From the NCBI GenBank assembly GCA_009760855.2, contig WPIO01000004.1, positions 12,761,001-12,825,000 of the forward strand: a DNA stretch of 64,000 nucleotides, written 5' to 3'. This document shows, piece after piece, positions 1-10,853 of this stretch. A program made the position numbers and the translations under genes. A model generated the notes under the pieces. It saw only the letters and a program-made list of their open reading frames with translations. It was not told the origin of the DNA and did not search any database. The stretch is from Cristatella mucedo (taxonomy: Eukaryota; Bryozoa; Phylactolaemata; Cristatellidae). Position 1 is the stretch's first letter. Each line of letters starts with the position of its first letter.

Positions 1-133
1 ACATCCGTATGTACGCTCGCACACTTGCGTAGTCTGCGTATGATACATGACAGCTGTCGTCGTCAGTACAACAACGAGCTTGTGGGGACTTCATTCTCCA
101 TCGGGCCGCCGCTGAGCGCCGAGCCCCCACACT

Positions 134-245
134 CGCCCCGACCAAGGTCTGGCTGAGGTCGCAGGCTCGAGCCCCGAGGCATATGCAAAGCGCCTGAATA
201 GAGATTAAGTTCTTTTGGGGTGCTATACAATTGAATTATATTATA
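134..245 (+). repeat. SINE1 copy (5' truncated)
   Basis: This copy keeps the B-box-like part of a tRNA-derived head (GCTCGAGCCC near 165) and the family tail GCGCCTGAATAGAGATTAAG near 190, followed by AT-rich sequence. The head upstream of about 134 is degenerate, so the A box is not clear. A second, fuller copy follows immediately, so two insertions lie head to tail. It matches the other SINE1 copies in this window. Confidence 0.6.
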
Positions 246-250
246 TTAAA

Positions 251-390
251 GCGCTGGATTGGCCCAGTGGTTAAGGTACTCGCCCCGACTAAGGTTTGGC
301 CGGGGTCGTGGGCTCGAGCCCTATAGCATATGTGAAGCACCTGAATAGAGATTAAGTTCTCTTAGGGCGCTATAAAAAATAATTTTATTA
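251..390 (+). repeat. SINE1 copy, tRNA-derived head with LINE-type tail
   Basis: This is the best-preserved SINE1. An A-box-like motif (TGGCCCAGTGGTTAAGG) starts near 257 and a B-box-like motif (GGCTCGAGCC) lies at 311-320, spaced as in a tRNA-type internal pol III promoter. The tail (AGAGATTAAGTTCTCTTAGG, then GCGCTATA) closely matches the 3' end of LINE A at 1640-1690 on the opposite strand. Inference: a SINE mobilised by LINE A machinery. There is no coding sequence. Confidence 0.8.
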
Positions 391-559
391 ATAGTAAATG
401 AAATGATCAACGGTGCGGTAGGCGTGGCATCGCCAACTCGTTGCCCCGCCCTAGCCAGACCAAGCAGCGTGAAACTTATCTGCTGATTAAGCGGACTTTT
501 GAAAACATTGAAAAATTGAATGAAAAATTTTGAAATGTATTTTTTCTTTAGCCTTCCAA

Positions 560-830
560 GCGCCACGCCGACACCGATCCCTGTGGTTTTGTCTCATTGA
601 TAACACTGCCCCTGATCGCTCTGCTAGTGGGCTGCGACACTCGATGCGGTAAGCAGAAGGGGTGGGACGTGCTATAGGTTATTGTTATGAAAAGGGAGTC
701 GGGGAGATTCCGGTGGGCGAGAGGGGCGTAGAGAGTGATGCTTCACCCTGCTCCGTGTGTAGGTGAGATAAACCTGTGGTGTTGCTCGTCAGCTAGCGTT
801 CTGTGCCGTTCGAGACGATAACTCAAGCTT
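560..830 (+). repeat. LTR-like repeat, copy 1
   Basis: About 270 bp resembling 34350-34605 in the same orientation. Shared blocks include ACTGCCCCTGATCG / ACTACCCCTGATCG, GTGGGCTGCGACACTCGATG and a late AATAAACC-type poly(A) motif (GATAAACC here). Size, orientation and a terminal poly(A)-like signal suggest a solo LTR. I could not fix the ends or a target duplication, so a non-LTR repeat remains possible. Confidence 0.4.
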
Positions 831-1620
831 TAAACCCCACACTTAGCTGTCTCCCCCTTCGCATTTTCCACGTGTCGGCGCTTAAATGGCGTTGAGCTAC
901 GATCCTTTACAATATAGTTTTTCATCGTTGAATGAGGTTAAGTAGGGCACGAGGTAAATAGGGCACTGTGAGTACAGATTATTTTAGCAGCCAATGATTG
1001 CAGAACCCGGCTGAACTGTCCCAACGGATTGTTTTTTATTATTTCATTACCACATTGGTGAAGGCTGCTTGTGCTTCCATGATGGTCATTGTTGTGAGTT
1101 GTTCCAAGATTGCTAATGGTCATCACTACCCTTTCTTTTTTTATCTGTCAGTTCTAACATTTGGTGCTCTGCACAAGCTAGGTTATGACTTTCGCACTAT
1201 TTTTCGCTGTTCTTAGATTATAAGGGCTCAAAACCAATTATGTCATTATATACGGTTGCCGACCTATAAGACTGAGTCGTGTAATTCTCAGTCAACCATG
1301 CCCCAGGCATTGAGCAGGCTGATTAAGTTGTAATCTGGCTTCGCACGACAGTTCTCTTACGCTGACTCTGTTGCTGGACACCCTTAACCCACCGTATCTT
1401 TTGAATAGACCACTGAGTTCTTGACATGGATGTATTACGCTATGGGCACTCATTATTTGTACCGCATTCCACTACCGTCGACGTACCTGCGAATTTTGGT
1501 GCTGCAAACACAAGTGGCTAGCCATTTTCATAATCTCGGGGCTCTGCCAGTGTTCGTTTCGCATCAGCAAAGACGATCACTTTTACGAGCACCTGATTTT
1601 CGGCTAAGGTACATTAGTGC
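830..1620. other. No gene seen
   Basis: Only short ORFs that overlap on both strands and lack recognisable domains or splice sites. I see no RNA gene and no repeat shared with the rest of the window. Confidence 0.5.
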
Positions 1621-1787
1621 ATAATAATAATAATAATAACGCACTTGATAAAGCGCCCTCAGAGAACTTAATCTCTTTCTAGGCGCTTTACATTTGCTGC
1701 AAAGAGAAATGCAATTGAATGGTAAGTAAAATCATGCTTGAAAAACAAACAAAATGAATAATATGGTTAGGGGTGACGTGCACAGGG

Positions 1788-2855
1788 TCAGCATACAAGT
1801 GTGGTTAGTGGCAGCATGCACAGTGTCAGCACGCATAAGCACATGAAGGACGAATCACAGGGACCCACTAAATGCTGTCCTAAATAGTGTGTTTTTAAGT
1901 TCCTTTTAAATGTGGTCAGGTCAGGGGATGTTCTGACGCAGGTCGGGACGGAGTTCCAGGCTTTGGGAGCATACGAACTAAATGCACGGTCTCCAAAGGA
2001 TTTGGGGTTTGTACAAGGTATTTCTAGACTGTTGGATTCCGAAAAGCAGGTGGTACTATGCTTGGCCTGATGGGGTAGTCTATCTGACAGATAGGCTGGA
2101 GCTAGAGAATGAAGGGACCTAAAAGTGAGCAAAAAAACCTTGAAGTCGATCCGTTGCTTGACTAATAGCCAGTGCAGATCGGCGAGAAGTGGAGTAATGT
2201 GGCAACTGCGACGCTCACGACAGACAAGCCTAGCTGCAGAGTCTTGCACCAGCTGTAATCGCCTGATCGCACATGCCGGTAGGCCAGTAAGCAGTGAGTT
2301 GCAGAAGTCGAGACGGGATGTCACAAATGCATGGACCAACTTGGACGTGGTATCCTTATCTAAACAAGCCCGAATTTTAGCAATGTTATGAAGCTGAAAA
2401 TATGCAGATTTGACTGTGGAGCTGATATGGTCGTCTAACGAGAAGTCGCTTTGGAACATGACACCTAGATTTTGAGCTGATTCAACAGGAGATATGCTGG
2501 TAAAGCCAATTTTGAGAGTCAGCATTTCCAATCTCTGAATCACACTGGGTTTGCCCATAACTAGTAAGTTAGTTTTATCATCGTTTAGTTTTAGAAAATT
2601 TGCTGCCATCCATGTGCGGATGTCATCAATGCATGCTGCAAGTGAGTTGAGAGAATTTGAGGTGCTCGAAGGCTGGGAAGGATCAAAGCAAAGGTACAAC
2701 TGAGTGTCATGCGCATAGAAATGAAAGCCTAGATTGTGCTGGGCAATCACATCAGCAAGGGGGAGAGTATAAACCGTGAAAGGAACCGGACCTAGCACGG
2801 AGCCCTGAGGTACTCCATATTTCAGAGGTACTTCAGATGATCTTTGTCCATTCAC
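1788..2855 (-). pseudogene. LINE A reverse transcriptase, C-terminal block
   Basis: Open frame of about 355 codons holding RT motifs from PQGSVLGP through the thumb and C-terminal domain (ending near TTFKRNLKTHYLG). The catalytic motif reads YAHD instead of YADD, so the enzyme would be inactive even if translated. It is separated by a frame break from the N-terminal RT block at 3170-4051. The stop at the downstream end appears to be the family's own, since the 3' UTR and tail follow. Confidence 0.8.
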
Positions 2856-3169
2856 GTCAATACTCTGGAGTCTCCCACTGAGATAGGACCTGAACCACTG
2901 CTGAGCAGTGCCAGTGATGTCCAGGTTGTAGTTTGTATTTATGTATTGTATGTCTGATAAGCCACTGGTGAGCTGTTAGAAGCACCACCCAGAGGGGCCA
3001 GTGCACTGCTGTGGTCCCGCCTTTGATGTGGCATGGACCAGATGGTGGATTCACCATCAGGGTCGGCCGGTGCACCGTTGTGGTCGATGAGTCATCGGAG
3101 TCAACCAGGGGAGGGCAGTCGTGTGAGAGCAGGGGCCGAGGGGAGCCGTGAGCTCTTCGGCTCCGTGCG

Positions 3170-4051
3170 TTAGTAATAAACTGTCGGTGTTGGGAATCGG
3201 CTGTCTCTCTGCTGTGCGACCAAACTACACAGGTGAGATGAGGGGCGCTCTAGAAGAACTTTTTGATCGATGGTATCAAAAGCTGCCGAAATATCAAGCA
3301 AAACAAGCAGAGACACTCCACCCATGTCTGCATTCCTAAGTAGGTCGTTGTATACCCTAAGCAATGCTGACTCTGTGCAGTGATTAGCTCTAAAGCCAGA
3401 CTGGAACTTACTAGCAAGGTGTGAGGTTTCGATATATGAATTCAGCTGGTCTGCCAGGACCTGTTCCAGTGTCTTTGATAGGAATTGTAGAAGGGAGACT
3501 AGGCGGTAGTTGCTTAAGTTCTCTCGGTCTAATGTAGCTTTCTTGAGAAGTGGCCTGACTACACCTTTATTGAAAGGTGTTATGACATGACCTGAGGCTA
3601 ATGACATATTAATGATTTTAGTTATGCATGGCAGCAGCAGATCAATGCAACATAGGAGCAGGACAGTGGGAATGGGGTCCAGAGAACTTGTTGTCTTCTT
3701 TGATTGAGATACGAACTTCAGGACTAGATCACTAGTGACCTGCTTAAATGCAGAAATTGAGGTGCAGCCAGGAACCGAGGAACAGCATTCTATTGAAGAT
3801 GTTGTCATCGCAAGGATGGATTCCCTGATCTTGTCTGTCTTCTGCACAAAGAATCGAGAGAAGCGATCGGCTAGATCATCACAAGGATCATCAGGTAAGG
3901 AGCTAATCTGGGAACGGTTGAGGAGATGGTTGATCGTCGACATCAGCATTTTTGGATTGTGCATCTGTGATTCAACAAAGTTTCTATAGAAGCTAGACTT
4001 GGCCTTTGCTATGATCGATTGGTACGACCTACAGTAGTCTTCATAGGCCAA
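3170..4051 (-). pseudogene. LINE A reverse transcriptase, N-terminal block
   Basis: Carries early RT motifs: a palm entry NYRLVSLLQF, then SKFQSGFRANHCTESALLRV and LLDISAAFDTID with the first catalytic Asp. It sits between the endonuclease block (higher coordinates) and the later RT block (lower coordinates), giving the expected EN-RT order on the minus strand. The reading frame is lost at the low-coordinate end. Confidence 0.8.
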
Positions 4052-4113
4052 TCGATGGACAGTCAGTCCGGATCTTTTGTATGCTTTTTCAAGCTTCCGT
4101 TTGGTAGACCTAG

Positions 4114-4971
4114 CTAGTTTAATGTCTGTGGTAAACCATAGGCCGTCTGTGCGGGGGGGGGGGCCCCCCCCCCCCCCCGCACAGTGCGCTCTCTCAGAGG
4201 TGCAAACTCGTCGAGCGTGTCAGCTAGTGTCGTGTTGTAGCTATCTACCAATGATGACAGATCGAAGGGAGGACTGAGTAGCAGAGGTGAAGCAGATATT
4301 CTCGCACGGACAGCATCGATGTCAAGGGTCTTGAGGTTTCGCGATTCACAGGTTATTGTAGAGGAGGATGTGGGCACACACTGTAGATTGAATGAGATCT
4401 GCATGTGGTCAGATAAGCAGGATTTGGTAATAATTGGTGATGACAAAGTGCAGTTGTATGGGAAAATCTGGTCGAGTGTGTGACCCTTGATGTGGGTAGG
4501 GCCATGCACATGAGCCACAAGAGACAATGAGTCAGTCAATGCACGAAATTCGGTGCTGAAAGCACCAGATAAGTTATCAAAGTGAACGTTGAAATCACCC
4601 ATTACGAGGAAGGATCGATTTCTTGCACACAGAATCGAAATGAGATCGGAGAAATATGAGATAAAGGAGGATTTGGTACCTGGTGGGCGATAGACTGCTA
4701 CCACTATCGGTAGCTTGTTTTCGGGTGAGACCAAAACAATTGATTCAAAAGACTGCTTCGAGGGTACTGCAAATAGCTTGAAGTTGAATTTCGAGCTCAC
4801 GATAATAGCAACTCCACCTCCAGTTGTGATTGATCTAGGGGTGTGAAAGAATGAGAAACCAGACGGAGTAGCGTCTTTAATTGTCGGGCAGTTTATTGAT
4901 TTCAGCCAAGTTTCAGTTAGGGCGAGCAGGTCGATACCATTTTCAGAAATTAGGTCGCATGTTACCAGAGG
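4114..4971 (-). pseudogene. LINE A apurinic-type endonuclease domain
   Basis: APE endonuclease fragment with LLALTETWL, VAVYRPPGTK, FLVMGDFNVHFDN, HTLDQIFPYN and a late SDH. The codons upstream of LVTCDLIS in the open frame belong to the inserted LTR, not to the LINE. The C-terminal side is broken by the poly-G/poly-C tract. The copy at 62290-63330 lacks that tract. Confidence 0.8.
4150..4182. repeat. Poly-G/poly-C snap-back hairpin
   Basis: A run of about ten G is followed by about seventeen C, flanked by CTGTGC on the left and GCACAG on the right, so the whole block is self-complementary. It interrupts the LINE A endonuclease. The homologous position in the copy near 62600 has ordinary sequence. 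It could be a foldback artefact of library or assembly work rather than real DNA. Confidence 0.7.
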
Positions 4972-5694
4972 TGTACCCAGGCTAGGTTCGGTTGGCTGGG
5001 ACCGGACGGCTTTAGTGAGGGTTAGGGTCACCGGCTTGGCCGGGGTCAGACCTATGCATTGCCGGATGTGTGGTGACTTGAGGTCACCGGGGCTCTTGGG
5101 TAGGAGAAGTTGGCCAAGTCAGTCGTGGTGTTGAAGGCTCCCGGTCTCGCCGAGTTACGCACCTGGATTCGTGCACGCGTGCTCCGGCGATGCTGCCACG
5201 CACGCAAGGGAACGAGTACCCAAGGCCCGAGCGGAGCTGGATAGCTCGCTCGTTGTTGACTTGTATATTCCGCGTTCCCCGTGCAGCGTGTTCGTGACCC
5301 CCCCCCCGTGTTATCGTCTTTCGGTGGAAGCTGACGACTGTGGTAGTTGTCGACTCGGACTAGCCAGCAGTTACTCAGCCAGCCGGGTTTTGGGCGGCGT
5401 AAGCTCGTACTGTTGGATTCGGAATCGGTACAACGACAGGACTGCGGAAGCCGACTGACCCCAACTAACACGTTTGTTCGCGCTTGCTGCGTCATCTTGC
5501 GCTCCCATAGTGTATAATGTATAGGATCCACCCTGTAGACTTGTTTAGTTCCCCTGTTGTTGTTGGCGCATGCGTTATTATAAAGATGTTTAACCTGACG
5601 GCCGCTCATCTTACCGTAGCTCGGCGGCATGGTGAGCGGCAGCGTGGCCGGAGTATGGCGGGAACTAGCCTCTGACCCCTGGAACCCGGTTACA
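4972..5694. mobile_element. Solo LTR nested in LINE A
   Basis: The 723-bp block starts TGTACCC and ends GGTTACA, so it has TG...CA termini on either strand and a short imperfect terminal inverted repeat. It is flanked by a direct repeat GAGG at 4968-4971 and 5695-5698. The LINE A copy at 63360-63400 runs through the same point without it (TACTAGAGATTTATTG), giving an approximate empty-site comparison. There is no internal gag or pol, so it is a solo LTR or a small LTR element. Its strand is unknown; minus-strand ORF 5052-5630 inside it is unremarkable. Confidence 0.75.
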
Positions 5695-5995
5695 GAGGTT
5701 TATTGCACATTGAGCGAGGATTCCAAAGGCAAGCGTTAAATCTAGCCGATGGAGTTACAACAGGCTTGATGACCACTAAGTTAGAGATATTTACAGTGAC
5801 GCATGTGGGGAGCGTACTGAGCGGTTCGAGACAATGCTAGGAATACCAAAAGAGCTGGTACTCAGCTCCCAGTTCCCGCCCGTTTAGATGTCTGTAGGCA
5901 CGTAATTTCTTACGCGCTATGGTCAAATAATAGTGCGGAAGCCGCAGCACCGCGACTGTAATAATGTGTATCCTGACATTTGCTCTTAGGGGATT

Positions 5996-7216
5996 TTATT
6001 AAAGGCTAAATCATACTTGTCTGATCGTGTTCAATCTGTGTCGTGTGGGGGTCAGGTCTCAGATATGAGAAGGGTCACCTGTGGAGTCCCTCAAGGGTCT
6101 GTACTTGGTCCCTTGCTGTTCTCCATTTAAACACAACCTCTGGGAAAAGTGATTAAGGCCTATGGAATAGGATATCACTTCTATGCTGACGATACTCAGT
6201 TGTATTTGTCATTTAAACCGTCGGAATCTGCTGCAGCAACTGAGAAACTGAATGCTTGCCTTGCCGATATTCGATCCTGGATGTCGGAAAACATCCTGAA
6301 ATTAAATGACTATAAAACCGAACTGCTGCTCATAGGACACCCTAAGCGTGTAGCTGGACTAAAAGGCTTTGCTGTTCTAATAGGTGATGCTATTGTGCGA
6401 CCTTCACCACATGCTCGTAATCTAGGTGTCGTGTTCGACAGCTGCCTCAATTTCAAAAGCTTCATTCAGAAGACTGCCTCTACAGCTAGCCATTACATCC
6501 GATCCCTATCCAAGATTAGAAGCAGTCTCCCACAGTGGCTTTCAAAAAATTTAACTAGCTCTTTAGTTCTGTCTCGGCTTGATTATTGTAATTCCCTTTT
6601 GGCTGGGCTGCCAAATAAAGCTATTATGCCACTACAGCTGACTATGAATATGGCTGCGAGGCCGGTCTTCAAATCTCAGTGGTTTGAGCACGTGTCACCT
6701 CTGCTGAAAGAGCTAGGATGGTTGCCGGTTGAGCAAAGGATACAGAGCAAAGTTCTTACGCTGACCCACAACGCCCGCCACGGCTTAGCTCCTTCGTACC
6801 TAGCTGAGCTGCTGCATCAGTTTCAGCCTGTTCGCACCCTCAGGTTCTGTGTGGACAATAAATTAGCTGTCCCATTCCTCCGCTTAAAGACAGTTGGCGA
6901 CAGAAGCTTTAGCTCTGCAGGTCCTAGACTGTGGAACTCGCTTCCACAATTATTACGCAACGACAGCTACTCTCCAACTGCCGACTATGGCACATCTTTT
7001 TCAGCGGTCCTGAACTGCTACTTCTATGCTACTCACTACCTCAACTGCTCTCCTGACTCTGCTATGCTTCCCACTTTCTCTTTGTTGCGTGAGACGAAGT
7101 CTGTTGGCTACCGAATGCGTACCGAAAGCCGCTTAGGCTGTGAGGGCGCTATAGAAAGCTCTCCTGCGTAACACCCACATGGTCTTTATTACTTTGCGGA
7201 GTTACTGACGGAGATA
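5996..7216 (+). mobile_element. LINE family B, 5'-truncated copy 1
   Basis: The reverse transcriptase part of a second non-LTR element, starting just upstream of [13 protein letters not shown] and running through FYADDTQLY, the thumb and the C-terminus to the 3' UTR (TACTGACGGAGATACAT, then a (TA)-rich tail at 7207-7260). YADD is intact. A TAA at 6128-6130 sits between LLFSI and TQPLG, where LINE A has tyrosine. The same TAA is in the copy at 32092-34000. The 340-codon frame after the stop is otherwise open, so this is a young copy. Confidence 0.85.
6149..7171 (+). pseudogene. LINE B reverse transcriptase, part downstream of the TAA
   Basis: Contains the palm motif YHFYADDTQLYLSF with both catalytic Asp residues, followed by RSWMSENILKLNDYKTELLL and the conserved C-terminal tract ending near [19 protein letters not shown]. 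It lacks the N-terminal RT motifs and the endonuclease because of 5' truncation and the stop at 6128. A near-identical protein is encoded on the minus strand at 32149-33171. Confidence 0.8.
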
Positions 7217-7260
7217 CATATATATACATATACATATACACACATATATATATATATATC
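7207..7260. repeat. (TA)-rich microsatellite tail of LINE B
   Basis: An ATATACATATA-type simple repeat directly follows the LINE B 3' UTR and is best read as the element's tail, expanded after insertion. Confidence 0.7.
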
Positions 7261-9100
7261 GAAATTTAATTAAATATCTATTTTGGTTACACATGTTGCA
7301 GGTACTGGCCGACCAATTAGGCACATGCGGGAGATAATAGCCATAGTGGGTTGGGATTTCCAGTAGCGAATTGGTGGGGGCATGGGGGGATAATTGCCGT
7401 TGTGGGCTGGAATTTCCACATGGACTGATCGAATGCTAGCCCCTTCCTCCCCGATGCCTTACTACTGGTAAAACGAGTCTCGAAAGGTTATTGCTTAGTC
7501 AGTGCGAGGGGCTAGCTAATTATTTTAGTGTTCTTTGTAAACTGCCACCCGAATTTAGGGGACGAGGTATTCAAAGACACCGTTGGCAGGATTACCAATA
7601 AAGCGGAAGACGGCGGGGGTTAGGTACGCGGCTAATGACAGATTGCATACACAGCGGCACAACTGCGGTACGGTCTACGACTGCCGCATCGCACACTATG
7701 AAAGTAGAAATGGCTGTACTCCTCGCCATCCGCATGAGAGGGGTCGTGAGCCAATTACATAAAATACGCTGTCCGTCAACCCCAATGACGATGGGATTTT
7801 CCAGTGTCGGTTTCCCAGCAGCCACTGCTAACACCGACCGAGTACGGCAGCCAATGCCGATGGACGGCTTCGTGGCTCCCGGATACCGAACGGTTTTCGT
7901 ATTTCGTAAGCTGCAGCGCCGATCGCTCTTCTCAGTCGTAACTTCACGTTCTTCCCCGACATCGTGTAGTAATTATGAACCCGAAATGCTGTCGCGGAGT
8001 ACTCCAACTTGACTCGCCAATTAGCGTCCCTGTCACCCCCACGTCATGGGGAAATTCCCATCCGTGCTCTGCCGTAAGCTTCAAGACTTGACTTTAGTTT
8101 TTAAGACACCGCTTGCCGCGGCTCATCTTGTGATGGCGTTAGAAGACGTAGCTTGCGCTCCGAAGTGGGATCTAGAGAAAAGTGACAAAAAGAAAAATAA
8201 AGCTGAAAAGCAAAGAGCGATTGGCCCAGTCGTTGCATCAGGGCTGTGCAATTAAGATGCATGTTGATAGTACTGCTTTGCATGGTGAGTCAGTGAATTT
8301 CCAGTGGTGTAACCTCATACTCGTGGTGATTACGCGGCATCTTCTTAACTGGCGCTCGAGCTCTCTCGGATGCAGCTCAGTGGAACGCTGCAGCTGGTCC
8401 GAACTGTGCTTGCTTGCCGTTCTGCTGCTTCTGGCTGCAGCTAACTCGTTCTGACAAGAGAAGAGTGAGTGTGTCAGCTGTTGAAAAACTGCCGAATACG
8501 CTCGGTAAGAGATTGGGGTAAGGTTTTTTGCGAAGACAGGACATCGTGGCTTCGTGCTGTGCTTGTCATTATAAGCAAAGGGAGTAGGTTTGCCTGTGGG
8601 ACATGGGGCTAGGTGAATATGGCTAAATGCGGTTCATCCCCGGCTGCTTAGTAGTCACCGGTGAACACTAGTGCAGCCCCTTCGGCGTCGTGAACCTTTC
8701 GGACGTTTTTTAAGTTACCAGAGTGCACTCCGTATGGTGAGGTTCAGGTGAGTGTAGGCTCAGACCGAGCCCAGCTGAGGGTGATTCAGGTGTCGAACAT
8801 GGCTAAAACACAAGTAGTTTCTTTTTTTAATGACGGCTGAATATGGATAGGTATGGAGGCAAGGGAGTGCTAGTGATTTTAGTAGAGCGAGGGAGAATGA
8901 GAAAGGATAGAGAGACCTTAGCACGTTATCCTAAAACTGATCTCAATTGTTATGCTGGTGATGACAGTAGTGCCTTAGAAGACCTAGGTCTCTTTTTAGG
9001 CACTGTACACATGATGGAAGATAAGCCTGTCAGATGGGTAGTTAGGACATGCACAGCCTCAGTATGCTTAGCTATACATAGTGATATAGTCACACGGATA
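7260..9100. other. No gene seen
   Basis: Only short ORFs on both strands without domains, good splice junctions or matches to other parts of the window. I see no tRNA or rRNA signal. Confidence 0.5.
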
Positions 9101-10690
9101 TAGACAAAGCTGTTGGGAACAGGTAAGTGTTTCAGGACTTTCGAGTAGTGAGTTACATAAGTCTAGATGGTATGTCACGAATGCATAAGCCAGCTGGGCT
9201 GTGTTGTTCTTGTCTAAAGAAAGCCGAATGTTGGCAATAGTACTTACGATATAGTAGGCAGATTGTGGAGCTTATTGAATTAGTAAGTTGGGTTTGTCAT
9301 CATTCAATACAAGAAAGTTCGTTGCCATCATTGTGCAGATGTCAGCAGTATGCGCTAAAAAGGTGATCGAGAGAGTTCAATGTGCTTGAAGGCAGGAAGC
9401 GATCAAAACAAAGGTACAGCTCTGTGTCGTCTGGATACAAATTAAAAGCCTAGACTGCTTGGCAATTACATCGGTAAGAGAGAGTGTAGATTAGAAAAAC
9501 TGAACCTAGAACAGATCTCTGTGGGCTATACTTTAACTCACTTAGTGGCTTTGGCAATTGACTTCCAATTCTTAAGTCTCCCACCGAAATCTAAACAATC
9601 GTAATGCAGTACCAGTGATTCTATGACAAAATGACAGGCACTCAAGAAGGACTCGATCACTTGCATCAAGCACTGTCGAGCCATCTTTAAGAACCAGCAG
9701 AAAGGCTCCATCGAAGTCAGCATTCCCTAGGACAGTCATTATACACTAACGGTAGTGCTGACACAGTGGTTAGTTCTAAAAACGGGCATGCTTGGTTTGG
9801 AGTTTTGTGGTAAGAGATTAGCTGATCTGCTACATTCTTTGCAGTGTCTTTGATAAGAGCAGCAGTGGGGAGACTGTGCCAAGCTGCACAAGATCAAGTT
9901 TAGTATTGAATTCATAATATGTCCTTAATAGATGTGTCCTTTGCCTCGAGTGGCCTTTCAAAAGCCTCTTCAAAGGATAGATGTTGAAGACCCGAGGCTA
10001 TGGACATATTTTATTATATTAATTATGCAGAGCAGCTGCAAATATAGGCATCTCTGCTGGAGAACATTAGGTATTGGGTATAGAAGGCTTGTATTATTCT
10101 TAATTGGTAGATGAACTTGTAGATGAGGTCAGTAGTTGCTGGCTTGAGGGTGGACATAAATGTAGAGCGAGGAATGGAGGTTGAAGCATCCGGTGAAAGT
10201 GTCACCTTAGGCATGACCCCTCTTATCTTTCTATCTTGCTGACAAAGAGGCGTGAAAATGACCTAGCTATCTGCAATGATCAAGATGCCGAATTAGGACC
10301 GGTTAAGGGGACTGTCAGTGGTCGACATCAGCATTTTTGGAGTGTAAATCTGATTCCACTATCAGTAAAAAGTTAAGGTTGGCTGATCAAACAGCCTTGA
10401 TTCTGGTAGGAGAGCCTTATCAGCAATTGCTGCTGCTTGCACTGGCCAATTAAGAATTTCGTGCTTCGTGACTCGAATCCACACTTGATCGTGAAATGCT
10501 TATGTTTTTAGATAATATATACTTGGTCTTTGCTATTATGGGTAGTTATGATCTGCACTAGTTTTCATATGCTAGTCGATGGCCTGTTATTCATGATCTG
10601 AGATGTGCTTTCTCAACCTCCAGCCTGATAGGTCCAGCTAGTTTAACGTCTACAGTGAACGAAGGCCATTTGGACTAGGGCATGTAGAGC
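9100..10690 (-). mobile_element. LINE A, strongly decayed copy
   Basis: DNA similarity runs colinear with LINE A positions of about 2300-4160. Landmarks include GTATGTCACGAATGCATAAG (matching the AT-rich RT stretch near 2320), GTCGACATCAGCATTTTTGG (also near 3938 of copy 1) and CTAGTTTAACGTC near 10630. Many indels and stops leave no useful ORF. It ends just before the coiled-coil gene begins. Confidence 0.65.
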
Positions 10691-10853
10691 GGTCAGCGCT
10701 GCGATCGAGGACTGGAGTCACCTTAGTGGAGTATCGGCTTTCACGGCCTCTGCTCTTTCATTCGGGTCCCCATTCACGTGGTGGCATCGCTGCCCATGTC
10801 TGAGGCATTGCTGCCTTTGGTGCATAGCTCTTTGCGTCATCTTTTGCAGCCTT

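Larger units (their letters stand above)
1621..5900 (-). mobile_element. LINE family A (L2/CR1-like), degenerate, carrying a solo LTR
   Basis: Non-LTR retrotransposon on the minus strand: the 3' end is at about 1621 with an (ATT)n tail and the 5' part runs to about 5900. An APE-type endonuclease lies at 4114-4971, with LALTETWL, GDFNVH and a late SDH motif. Reverse transcriptase follows in two blocks, 3170-4051 (NYRLVSLLQF, LLVLLDISAAFDTID) and 1788-2855 ([11 protein letters not shown], then FYAHDTQLY). The RT catalytic YADD is YAHD, the frame breaks between about 2855 and 3170, and a G/C homopolymer hairpin sits at 4150-4182. It is therefore dead. The 3' UTR ends in a short hairpin (AGAGATTAAGTTCTCTGAGG flanked by GCGCC/GGCGC) seen many times in this window. 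A 723-bp LTR splits the 5' region at 4972-5694. EN and RT style resemble the L2/CR1 group; the clade is inferred. Confidence 0.85.

Noticed and set aside
6128-6130. Alternative nuclear genetic code with TAA as tyrosine
   Set aside because: The only support is two copies of one retroelement; a shared mutation is simpler. The host genes here end in TGA or TAG, which neither proves nor excludes it.
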